This document shows, piece by piece, positions 8,702-19,206 of a stretch of DNA of 64,000 bases. The DNA is from Aspidiotus rigidus. Its lineage: Eukaryota; Arthropoda; Insecta; Hemiptera; Diaspididae. The notes beneath the pieces were generated by a model, which saw only the letters and a program-made list of their open reading frames with translations, did not search any database and was not told the DNA's origin. The stretch spans positions 3,534,001 to 3,598,000 of the forward strand of contig JAVHKY010000024.1 in the NCBI GenBank assembly GCA_035079385.1. Direction: 5' to 3'. Each line of letters begins with the position of its first letter. The stretch's first letter is position 1. Both the position numbers and the translations under genes were made by a program.

Positions 8702-11700
8702 TGTAGCGTCACATTTTTGGAACGCACGACAAAAATGCATATAAATGCCCATAATAAGTCTCAATTGCTATATATATTATTAGACGACTATTTCTCGACT
8801 ATTTCTCGATATTTTCCGTATTAAACTTTTTTTTTCGATGCATTATAGTGCAGCCTATTGCAATCTGGTATAGCCAGCATATACCGCATCTACCCTTGTA
8901 TAATATATTCCATTGAAAGAGAAGGCGACGAGTCCGTTTATTCAAACATCTGTGACTACAGTCAGTCTAAATCCTATTTTAGATTCTAAATTAAATCTCC
9001 CTCTTTTAAAATCTTTTATTAATGTACGCATGCACACCAATACTGCATGACTGTCCTTGAGGCTGGACCTAACACAGAGAATCTTTCTATTTATTTCTGA
9101 GAAAAGAAAAGGAAGTTAGTTAAACCAATTATTTAAACCCTATTTTAGATACAGTTGAGTGTCAAGTTATTTTACGACTGAATTCTCCAAATAGTTAATT
9201 TTACGATTTCTTAAAAAGATTCTCTCTGTTACCGCCGGACCTTAGGAAATTGTCAATGAGTCCGCAGCAGGGGATGTGCAGGACTGACTTTATGCAGTTC
9301 ATCTCCGAGATGGTCTGATGGATGCATACAGTAGAGGAAGTCGTAAAAGTCATCCTCTGTTCTTACATGCGTATCTTTATAAAAGTTTTTCTCACTGTTG
9401 GTCCCAAACACGTGTGGATTCAAATTCCTCTTTCGGCCACCCTTGATGTTTGGGTCAACTGACTGTTGCTTTTTCGCGGGTTTCTGTACATTGGGGGCGT
9501 ATGTGTATTGCTATCACTACCAGTATTGTGATAGGCTGATCTACCTAAGATGGCCCTTGTAGTAAGTAAAGCCTAGCCAATCAATAACTCCTTGTCGACT
9601 CTTGATTCGATGCTGCTAAGAGAATGGGAGCAGCCGAAGTAGGAAGTCTGCGGAACAGGAGTCGACAAGAGATGATGTTGACGTTAGTCGATAGAGTTGC
9701 TCAGAAAATTCGGAGACCAAAAGTCTACGCAGCTTGTGTTCGAAAATCGTTCTCGAACAATATTATATTGTTACGTTCTTGCAAAGCGACTCGCTCGTGA
9801 TTATTATTTTCGTCGCGCCTGGTCTCGATTTTAAAGGTCGGTACATGTCACAAGAGAAAATTCCGCACCGCGACAATGAAAATTTCGAATTTCAATCGCA
9901 CATAAAATTTTAGCTTGATGTAACAAGCGATCAGATAACTAGAATTAATATCGTCAAGTAACTTGTGCTCGTAAACGTGTGTTCGTATAAACATATCTAG
10001 TTTATCATTTTCATTCGCCGATCGTCTGATTCGAGTGCGAAAAGTTGCGCTAGTATTATTGCAGTAGTTCTGTGCCTTTATCGATGTTCTGGAAAAATTG
10101 TTTCACGACCATGAGCGGCTAGGCTCACTTATGCGGGGGCCATCCCGACCCCCAAATGCTGCCCAAATGCCGATTCAATAACAACTCATCATGATTTCGC
10201 CATTCGTACCATTTTGCCAGGATGCCTCTCCGGGAGTTTTTGCACCGAGATGTTTCCACCCGGTTTCCAACATCGATCCACCAACTGCTGTCACTAGTTA
10301 TTATTTTATATCGTCCTTTGATATTTTCGTTTTGTCGCCGCTTAGGCGTCTTTTTCACTTTTCATAATTATTCCTCTATTTTTCATGTTTCTTATTTTTC
10401 ATTTGTTTATCTTGCTTTTATTATACTATGATTATGCATCAACGCCACACTCTTCATTATATAATATGTTCGTAAAAATTCCTATACCGTTCAACTTGAA
10501 TCCCAAAAGGTCCTCTTCCTGAGATGTAAGAATTATTCTTTGGAGGAAAGGTTACATTTCTTTTCAGATGCAGATCATCGGATACGCGCGCGTCTTCGAG
10601 CTGATCTACATGTGCTCCGTTTATTTACGGTGAGTAAAATATTATCTGATTATAGCAGACTCCCAAGTTTTGAACGCTAAATTTCGTTTACCCTTTAATT
10701 CATTTTCTTTTTTTACTGTTTGAATCGTGCGAGTAAGCTCGTACAATATATTTTTTTTAATATTACACTTGAGCGCCGATGAGCGCATTTAAAAATTTTG
10801 GGTTGAGCTAGCGGCTCGCGCGACCTAGTTTCGGTATCCCCGAACCCTATCTGAGCTCACCTACATTTTTTGTAGCACCCCGCTGGTGGTTTTGTCTCCC
10901 GTGAATCTGGGACGTAATTTGATTTACGTTAACTTGACTTTAATTCTCTTCTTTTATTATTTTATTTTTATATACGTACCCCATTCGCCCAGTGAGACTT
11001 GCCAGACGGGCTTTTGCTCATTTTACTTTTGGAAACTTTCCATGGTCGGGCCAGGTAAGGCCAACGAGGATATTCAAGGCGATGGTCGCGCAGCGCCGAC
11101 ACGCTCCTATTCCCTACTCTAAAATTGTTCAGTATTTCCGATTTATTTTGATATGGACAAGTTTCATTCTCCACATTTTTGGTTCGTTCCAAATTCAACC
11201 CCGAAGGGATTTTTTGGGACAAACACATCTTAGTTAATCATAATTAACTGTATCTATTAATACGAGTTACCTCATTTAATTGTTTCCTGATAATTAAGTT
11301 CATGCATTGTTTGTCGTTCACCGATTTATTTCATTTCCATTATTATCAGTTTTGACCCGTATTTCGGGTGCATATATCCGTTTGATTTTTCAATTGTCTG
11401 TTCTTGCATGCTCGTAACCCGGGCATAATTATAGTTTTTATTCCGTAGCTCCAACCAGTGTCATTTTATTTCATGATACGTTCTGTCTTCTCTCTACGGT
11501 AATATTACGAGTAGAAGAAATCTTCATTAGTCACAATTATTCTGTAAGTTAATCGTCGGTGGAATATGCCGATAATTCCACTCGGAGAGGGAACAAGTAG
11601 GCGTAACCCTCTCTTAAAGCGCCGAAAGCTAGCAAGTGTAGCTTAGCTTCTAAATTGTGGGTCTTTTGTCTCCCCCAGCTTTCAAGAAAATCTGGGCAAA

Positions 11701-11871
11701 ATTCTTCATTGGTCTTCTCTGTCAGACCACACCTTTTATATGTATCTAATGAGACAGAGTGGCATCCCTGTTTTCTTTTCTTTTTGGTTCGACTTGTTCG
11801 GGCATAGGTTAGGCTACACTTTCAGCATCTTTCAAGGGGCACTACCCCCCTTGGAAAGCTGTGACGCTACA
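8702..11871 (+). repeat. Left LTR (3170 bp)
   Basis: It matches the right LTR at a constant offset of 7335 with no indel that I could find. At this length it is many times larger than typical insect LTRs (0.2-0.6 kb). Small open frames inside it (for example 10222-10431 and 10886-11122) are present in both LTRs, but have no domain and overlap on both strands, so I do not call them genes. Confidence 0.9.
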
Positions 11872-11892
11872 TAATTTGGCATCCCTGGTGGG
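11872..11892 (+). promoter_or_regulatory. Candidate primer-binding site
   Basis: Immediately after the left LTR comes TAATTTGGCATCCCTGGTGG, a position and TGG-containing composition suited to annealing of a tRNA 3' end. I cannot assign the tRNA, so this rests mainly on position. Confidence 0.4.
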
Positions 11893-13501
11893 GACCGATT
11901 GTCTTTTCAGCCTTTGGACCTGATTCCTTATTCGCAGAGACAAAATTATTTCCTTTTATTCTGATCAAATTCCTGTTAACACTAAAAACTTTTTTCTATA
12001 ATTGTGAGTTGACGTCAATAATAATTCCTGATGATAATAAAAATAATTTCCTTTTGAACGTACGTTCACGAATAACTCAATTAAATTATGCTGATTTTCC
12101 GTATCATCTGCCTCAAGGTTCAGGGGGCATATTCGGAGCTTCACGTTTTAATAGTTATTTTGGTCTGATTCTAAATTGTATCTCCTTGAGTCGACCACGA
12201 CTGTCGATTTTGTTAAAAATAATAAAGGTTCAGGGGGCAACTTGATTCTCTGATTCTGAATTCATGAGAAAAATTGTAATCGTTGTTTTAAAAAATAAAA
12301 ATGATTTTAAAATAAAGTTTGATAATAATGATAATAATTCGAGTGGTAAATAAATAACGTGACTCCTCTTATCTTTGAATAGTCATATGGATTAATTAAA
12401 ATAGTATTTCTTTCGTATAAATCTATAATTTTAGTCATCGAGAGTCGTGTGTTTGGGTGACTCTAGCATTAACGAAAGTGAAGGGAAAAAGTGTTACGAA
12501 AAAATGTTACGAATACCGAAACCCTTCACGTCGATTTCAACCGGTTCATGCGAAGGGTGATATGCGGTCATCGAACTGTGTGGGTTTCTAGGTCATTCTA
12601 ACGCGCTTCCCTCGTCTGTTCGTTCTGTGCGGATATGGGTCGCGAGGAACTCGACTAGCGAAGGGTTCTTTTAAAAATATTTATATTATGTACAAAAAAT
12701 ACAGGTCAAGAAATCGTCTTCCTTTTCTCGTGACGTCGAATCAAGGGTTATACGTCGATGTTTATAAGTCTCGCGGAGAAGGGTTCCGGTTTCGAGGGCG
12801 TGCGTGATATTAATACGAGTGATCCGAATTCATTGTTCGAGCCCTCTATTTTTTTTTTTGTTTTTGTGTTTGTTCCTTGTGTGAATTATCGGCCTATTCT
12901 ACAGGACGACATTGTCCGTACTCTCAATTGACGTTCGGGGTCCAGCGCTTTCAATTAGCTTTTAATTCAATAATTAGGTGAATAAATATACATTATTTAA
13001 GATTGACTTCTATGAGTGCGATCAGCGTGGAAACTTTAGAGCGATGAGATTTTTAATAATTTAAATCTAACATAAATTAATCTATAAGGTTGATAGAGAG
13101 ACGAAAGGTGGATAATAACGAGAAATGATTTTCTTCTCGACGAAGGCAGGTACGAGTGCGAATGTTTAGGCATAGGTAGCAAAAGGTCGGGATGGTTCCC
13201 GCTTTCTATGTAATATTTGGATTTGGTTCAAGATATAAATTTAAAACGATTATTGACCTTCACGTTGAAGAATGTCCTTAAATTCTATGTTCGATTATTT
13301 TTGCTTTGTGACTGATAAGACCAGGATTATCGAATGTGACGAGTAGTTCAGACTGTGAGACACTGGTCAAAATCATCAGGGTAACTAGGCTGTCCGGTGC
13401 CCGTGCTGTTTTAGTTTTATTTTTGTTAATCTCCTCAGTAGGCAGGATAGAATGGATATTCGGATCACAGTTATTCTAAAAACTGATTACAAAGTGAAAC
13501 G
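11893..13501 (+). other. Long untranslated leader of the LTR element
   Basis: About 1.6 kb between the primer site and the gag start. It has no convincing gene; the frame 12009-12245 has no motif. The short string AGGTTCAGGGGGCA recurs here (around 12115 and 12226). Packaging or splicing signals may lie here but cannot be read directly. Confidence 0.5.
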
Positions 13502-15436
13502 ATGAGCGTTAAATCAGTTAGAGACGTGGCGTGGGATCTTGAAACCTGCCCTGTCTTTCGAAATGACGGCGAAATTCCGCCGGTTCGATTCGTTGAATAT
13601 TTTAATGGAGCTATTCAAGGCTCTGCTATTCCCGAATGTGTGAAAAATCGACTGTTCAAAACTTTTGTGAGGAGTAAAGAGCCTTATTGGTACTCAAAGT
13701 TGAGTTTTGTGAACGATTCGTTAATTCGTTGGGAAGAAGCATTCCTAAATTATTATTGGAATGAGGGTATTCAAGCGGAGATTCTTGAACAGTTCGAGGA
13801 GCTACGCTTAGATTGTGAGTACTATGGTGAATTGAAAAGCCAGCTCGATACTTGGTACAGTAAACTTTCGACTCTGACGAACGTAAAATTTTCAGAATGG
13901 TCAATTTTCAAGGCGTTAATTGGCAAACTCCCTCTTCATCTAGAACCCATCCTCATGGGCGTGGAATATTCTGATTTTGACCATTTTAGTCGAGTAGTCC
14001 TTCGCTTGATACACTTTGAGGGCGAGAAAAAGTCTCGAGAACAGGTGGATATTGAGCAGGAACAAGAGCGACAAGAACAGGAAGAGGAAGATCGAGTGCA
14101 TATTAATGAGATAATAAATGTTCTTCTTTCACCCTATATCAAGGAGGAGGGTAAGCTTCAAATATCTGTGGAAACTGAAAATGAAAATAGGAGCCCTGAC
14201 CAAGTGATTAACGTAGCTGTCAGTCAGAATCAGAAGGATCCTCCTTACATTCCTGCTAATCCAAACCCCATTCTGCCATTTACAGACGAGAAGAACGATT
14301 CCACTTCGTTGTCAGGGAAACCCGTGACGTCTAATATAGAAAACTCAGGGGGCAATTCATTTAACGAAGTTGCTCATTCTTTGCTCAAAATGATGGAAGA
14401 AAATCGTCAGCGTACTTCCGAACGCGAGCGTCGTTACAAAGAGGATGAACGTCAGCGTAAAGAGCAGATCGAAAGGGAGAGGAAACTGCGAGAAGAGAGA
14501 GAGCATGCAACCATGCTGATTTTAAATCAAATGCTGATGACTCTAGAAAGTATGAAAGAGCAGACTGGATTGGTACCTGAAAAGCAGCGAAGTGAGCAAC
14601 GCGTTTGTCATGATTCGAGTACTGCACCTCAGGTCCTGATTGAGAGAGAAGCGGATACCTCGGAAGTCGAGAATCTAGTTACCGATGACGCAATTCCCAT
14701 TTGTGAGGAAGTTGTCACAGGTTCTCTTACGGATGACAGTATTTCATTCGACCGTATTTCGTATCCCCATTGTCGTGAATCGACAGGTATTAAGAGCCCG
14801 GTGATCAGGAAGAAGGTGAGCATACCAAATGAACGCGATAAGATTACGCAGAAGAGAGATTTTTGCAAACTGCAGTTGTCTGAATATTATTTGCGAGAAG
14901 GTAAAATGAAAATGTATAAGATACAATTAGCGAGTCTTCTTGGAGCTATCTATAGCTTTCTAATAGGGCTTTGGATTCTATTGACCAGCTCTATTCTTGT
15001 ACTAAAAAGTAGGAGCGACGATGTTTTGCATAGAAAAATTACTCGACATTTTACTAGAGCGAAACTGCGCAGACCTCATTTTGCTTTATATCAGAAACCA
15101 GTAGAGAGACTTTTAGATTTTGCAAATCTCTACTGTGATAAGAAAAAAGTCGACAGACCCTATAGTAACCAGGTCAATCTTCATACTTCTACTTCCAAAG
15201 ACTTGGAGCGAGGACACAGTGTCATTAAAGACGATAGCATTGGAAGAAAAGAGTTCAAGTTTTGGAAGTTGTCACTGATCAACTCCCATATTGTAAGAGT
15301 GTTAATAGTCACTACAACATTATTGAATATTATGAAAAAACTGATTTCTTGGCTTTGGTTCAAGCACTCCATTACTATGGTGACACACATTTATCGTTTG
15401 GCAAAGTACATGCTTGTAACTTTGGAACCAACTTGA
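13502..15436 (+). CDS. Gag-like protein of the giant-LTR element, 644 aa
   Basis: It starts at ATG 13502, the first in frame after the leader. Residues about 10-190 look like a retrotransposon capsid: aromatic-rich helices with Trp-Tyr-Ser-Lys-Leu repeats and Leu-Pro-Leu-His-Leu-Glu. Residues about 180-200 are a Glu/Gln run. Residues about 289-345 form a strongly charged coiled coil (Arg/Glu repeats). No CCHC zinc knuckle is visible. Unusual for Gag, two hydrophobic segments follow, at about 471-500 (LASLLGAIYSFLIGLWILL) and 595-620, each able to span a membrane. The last part may be non-gag sequence fused in frame. Intact, with no stop. It would have to work with a partner element's Pol. Confidence 0.7.
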   Translation: MSVKSVRDVAWDLETCPVFRNDGEIPPVRFVEYFNGAIQGSAIPECVKNRLFKTFVRSKEPYWYSKLSFVNDSLIRWEEAFLNYYWNEGIQAEILEQFEELRLDCEYYGELKSQLDTWYSKLSTLTNVKFSEWSIFKALIGKLPLHLEPILMGVEYSDFDHFSRVVLRLIHFEGEKKSREQVDIEQEQERQEQEEEDRVHINEIINVLLSPYIKEEGKLQISVETENENRSPDQVINVAVSQNQKDPPYIPANPNPILPFTDEKNDSTSLSGKPVTSNIENSGGNSFNEVAHSLLKMMEENRQRTSERERRYKEDERQRKEQIERERKLREEREHATMLILNQMLMTLESMKEQTGLVPEKQRSEQRVCHDSSTAPQVLIEREADTSEVENLVTDDAIPICEEVVTGSLTDDSISFDRISYPHCRESTGIKSPVIRKKVSIPNERDKITQKRDFCKLQLSEYYLREGKMKMYKIQLASLLGAIYSFLIGLWILLTSSILVLKSRSDDVLHRKITRHFTRAKLRRPHFALYQKPVERLLDFANLYCDKKKVDRPYSNQVNLHTSTSKDLERGHSVIKDDSIGRKEFKFWKLSLINSHIVRVLIVTTTLLNIMKKLISWLWFKHSITMVTHIYRLAKYMLVTLEPT

Positions 15437-15451
15437 GCAGCAATAAGAGTT

Positions 15452-15691
15452 TTTGTAGAGGGGGAGTTCATTGTCGTTCAAAGGGTGGGGAAGAATGCCT
15501 ATCTCTTGAGGGATCCAATATCGGGACAGGAGGTAATGGCTAATGTACGACAAATGACTCTCATTAGCAGAAGTCAGCCTAATAACAGCTGTGAGAGTAA
15601 GTGGATGGCCCTGGATGAAGTGAGGAATGAAGAAAGTCTAACTGTTAGTCTAATGCATCAAATAAAATGCCAACCCTCTGATACATACTGA
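15452..15691 (+). pseudogene. Remnant of an integrase C-terminal region
   Basis: A frame just after gag reads Gly-Glu-Phe-Ile-Val-Val-Gln-Arg-Val-Gly-Lys-Asn-Ala-Tyr-Leu-Leu-Arg-Asp-Pro, then Gly-Gln-Glu-Val. This matches the pattern of the SH3-like end of Gypsy integrases (GPY...V...NxYxLxDxxTG). Everything of pol before it is missing. It suggests that the element arose by deletion of about 3 kb of pol from a complete ancestor. Confidence 0.5.
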
Positions 15692-16019
15692 GGGGTTATA
15701 CTTCATTCTAGGTATGGATATAACTATAAAGGGGAGTCACGACCCCAAACCTTGATCTCATTAATTTGGGAGAGGTTTGAGTGAACCATTGCATTTATTA
15801 ATTCTAACCTATAGAATAAATTAGTATTATTATTCTTAATTCAACGTAATGTTTACAAAGCGCTGGATTCCTATGAAACAAAATCTTTGCAAACGTCAGT
15901 GGTAAGTGGACCTGTCTGGGACACTAATTTTTTCTAGAGCTGGAAGCATTGGTGGATATAGGTGCTGACGGTGACGCTGTTGGATAGAAACTTCTAAAGT
16001 CGTCTGGTGCAACTTTCAA

Positions 16020-16036
16020 AGTTCCTAGGGGGCATC
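16020..16036 (+). promoter_or_regulatory. Candidate polypurine tract
   Basis: The sequence just before the right LTR includes CCTAGGGGGC followed by ATC and the LTR start. A G-run at this place is expected for priming plus-strand synthesis, though the tract is short and interrupted. Confidence 0.4.
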
Positions 16037-19000
16037 TGTAGCGTCACATTTTTGGAACGCACGACAAAAATGCATATAAATGCCCATAATAAGTCTCAAT
16101 TGCTATATATATTATTAGACGACTATTTCTCGACTATTTCTCGATATTTTCCGTATTAAACTTTTTTTTTCGATGCATTATAGTGCAGCCTATTGCAATC
16201 TGGTATAGCCAGCATATACCGCATCTACCCTTGTATAATATATTCCATTGAAAGAGAAGGCGACGAGTCCGTTTATTCAAACATCTGTGACTACAGTCAG
16301 TCTAAATCCTATTTTAGATTCTAAATTAAATCTCCCTCTTTTAAAATCTTTTATTAATGTACGCATGCACACCAATACTGCATGACTGTCCTTGAGGCTG
16401 GACCTAACACAGAGAATCTTTCTATTTATTTCTGAGAAAAGAAAAGGAAGTTAGTTAAACCAATTATTTAAACCCTATTTTAGATACAGTTGAGTGTCAA
16501 GTTATTTTACGACTGAATTCTCCAAATAGTTAATTTTACGATTTCTTAAAAAGATTCTCTCTGTTACCGCCGGACCTTAGGAAATTGTCAATGAGTCCGC
16601 AGCAGGGGATGTGCAGGACTGACTTTATGCAGTTCATCTCCGAGATGGTCTGATGGATGCATACAGTAGAGGAAGTCGTAAAAGTCATCCTCTGTTCTTA
16701 CATGCGTATCTTTATAAAAGTTTTTCTCACTGTTGGTCCCAAACACGTGTGGATTCAAATTCCTCTTTCGGCCACCCTTGATGTTTGGGTCAACTGACTG
16801 TTGCTTTTTCGCGGGTTTCTGTACATTGGGGGCGTATGTGTATTGCTATCACTACCAGTATTGTGATAGGCTGATCTACCTAAGATGGCCCTTGTAGTAA
16901 GTAAAGCCTAGCCAATCAATAACTCCTTGTCGACTCTTGATTCGATGCTGCTAAGAGAATGGGAGCAGCCGAAGTAGGAAGTCTGCGGAACAGGAGTCGA
17001 CAAGAGATGATGTTGACGTTAGTCGATAGAGTTGCTCAGAAAATTCGGAGACCAAAAGTCTACGCAGCTTGTGTTCGAAAATCGTTCTCGAACAATATTA
17101 TATTGTTACGTTCTTGCAAAGCGACTCGCTCGTGATTATTATTTTCGTCGCGCCTGGTCTCGATTTTAAAGGTCGGTACATGTCACAAGAGAAAATTCCG
17201 CACCGCGACAATGAAAATTTCGAATTTCAATCGCACATAAAATTTTAGCTTGATGTAACAAGCGATCAGATAACTAGAATTAATATCGTCAAGTAACTTG
17301 TGCTCGTAAACGTGTGTTCGTATAAACATATCTAGTTTATCATTTTCATTCGCCGATCGTCTGATTCGAGTGCGAAAAGTTGCGCTAGTATTATTGCAGT
17401 AGTTCTGTGCCTTTATCGATGTTCTGGAAAAATTGTTTCACGACCATGAGCGGCTAGGCTCACTTATGCGGGGGCCATCCCGACCCCCAAATGCTGCCCA
17501 AATGCCGATTCAATAACAACTCATCATGATTTCGCCATTCGTACCATTTTGCCAGGATGCCTCTCCGGGAGTTTTTGCACCGAGATGTTTCCACCCGGTT
17601 TCCAACATCGATCCACCAACTGCTGTCACTAGTTATTATTTTATATCGTCCTTTGATATTTTCGTTTTGTCGCCGCTTAGGCGTCTTTTTCACTTTTCAT
17701 AATTATTCCTCTATTTTTCATGTTTCTTATTTTTCATTTGTTTATCTTGCTTTTATTATACTATGATTATGCATCAACGCCACACTCTTCATTATATAAT
17801 ATGTTCGTAAAAATTCCTATACCGTTCAACTTGAATCCCAAAAGGTCCTCTTCCTGAGATGTAAGAATTATTCTTTGGAGGAAAGGTTACATTTCTTTTC
17901 AGATGCAGATCATCGGATACGCGCGCGTCTTCGAGCTGATCTACATGTGCTCCGTTTATTTACGGTGAGTAAAATATTATCTGATTATAGCAGACTCCCA
18001 AGTTTTGAACGCTAAATTTCGTTTACCCTTTAATTCATTTTCTTTTTTTACTGTTTGAATCGTGCGAGTAAGCTCGTACAATATATTTTTTTTAATATTA
18101 CACTTGAGCGCCGATGAGCGCATTTAAAAATTTTGGGTTGAGCTAGCGGCTCGCGCGACCTAGTTTCGGTATCCCCGAACCCTATCTGAGCTCACCTACA
18201 TTTTTTGTAGCACCCCGCTGGTGGTTTTGTCTCCCGTGAATCTGGGACGTAATTTGATTTACGTTAACTTGACTTTAATTCTCTTCTTTTATTATTTTAT
18301 TTTTATATACGTACCCCATTCGCCCAGTGAGACTTGCCAGACGGGCTTTTGCTCATTTTACTTTTGGAAACTTTCCATGGTCGGGCCAGGTAAGGCCAAC
18401 GAGGATATTCAAGGCGATGGTCGCGCAGCGCCGACACGCTCCTATTCCCTACTCTAAAATTGTTCAGTATTTCCGATTTATTTTGATATGGACAAGTTTC
18501 ATTCTCCACATTTTTGGTTCGTTCCAAATTCAACCCCGAAGGGATTTTTTGGGACAAACACATCTTAGTTAATCATAATTAACTGTATCTATTAATACGA
18601 GTTACCTCATTTAATTGTTTCCTGATAATTAAGTTCATGCATTGTTTGTCGTTCACCGATTTATTTCATTTCCATTATTATCAGTTTTGACCCGTATTTC
18701 GGGTGCATATATCCGTTTGATTTTTCAATTGTCTGTTCTTGCATGCTCGTAACCCGGGCATAATTATAGTTTTTATTCCGTAGCTCCAACCAGTGTCATT
18801 TTATTTCATGATACGTTCTGTCTTCTCTCTACGGTAATATTACGAGTAGAAGAAATCTTCATTAGTCACAATTATTCTGTAAGTTAATCGTCGGTGGAAT
18901 ATGCCGATAATTCCACTCGGAGAGGGAACAAGTAGGCGTAACCCTCTCTTAAAGCGCCGAAAGCTAGCAAGTGTAGCTTAGCTTCTAAATTGTGGGTCTT

Positions 19001-19206
19001 TTGTCTCCCCCAGCTTTCAAGAAAATCTGGGCAAAATTCTTCATTGGTCTTCTCTGTCAGACCACACCTTTTATATGTATCTAATGAGACAGAGTGGCAT
19101 CCCTGTTTTCTTTTCTTTTTGGTTCGACTTGTTCGGGCATAGGTTAGGCTACACTTTCAGCATCTTTCAAGGGGCACTACCCCCCTTGGAAAGCTGTGAC
19201 GCTACA
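16037..19206 (+). repeat. Right LTR (3170 bp)
   Basis: The same length and order as the left LTR, ending GTGACGCTACA at 19206 and followed directly by the second AGAT (19207-19210) and the resumed RTE frame. Confidence 0.9.

Larger units (their letters stand above)
8702..19206 (+). mobile_element. 10.5-kb LTR element with giant 3170-bp LTRs and gag only
   Basis: Two direct repeats of exactly 3170 bp (8702-11871 and 16037-19206) flank a 4165-bp interior. Each LTR begins TGTAGCGTCAC and ends GTGACGCTACA, an 11-bp inverted terminal pair with the canonical TG...CA ends. The interior holds a long leader, a gag-like gene (13502-15436), a short stretch like the integrase C-terminus, and a purine-rich tract before the right LTR. 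No protease, RT, RNase H or integrase core is present, so it depends on another element for movement. Equal LTR length and apparently identical sequence point to a recent insertion. Confidence 0.9.

Noticed and set aside
10125..11237. Small ORFs inside the LTR (also at 17460-18572)
   Set aside because: Duplicated only because the LTR is duplicated; overlapping on both strands, no motif.
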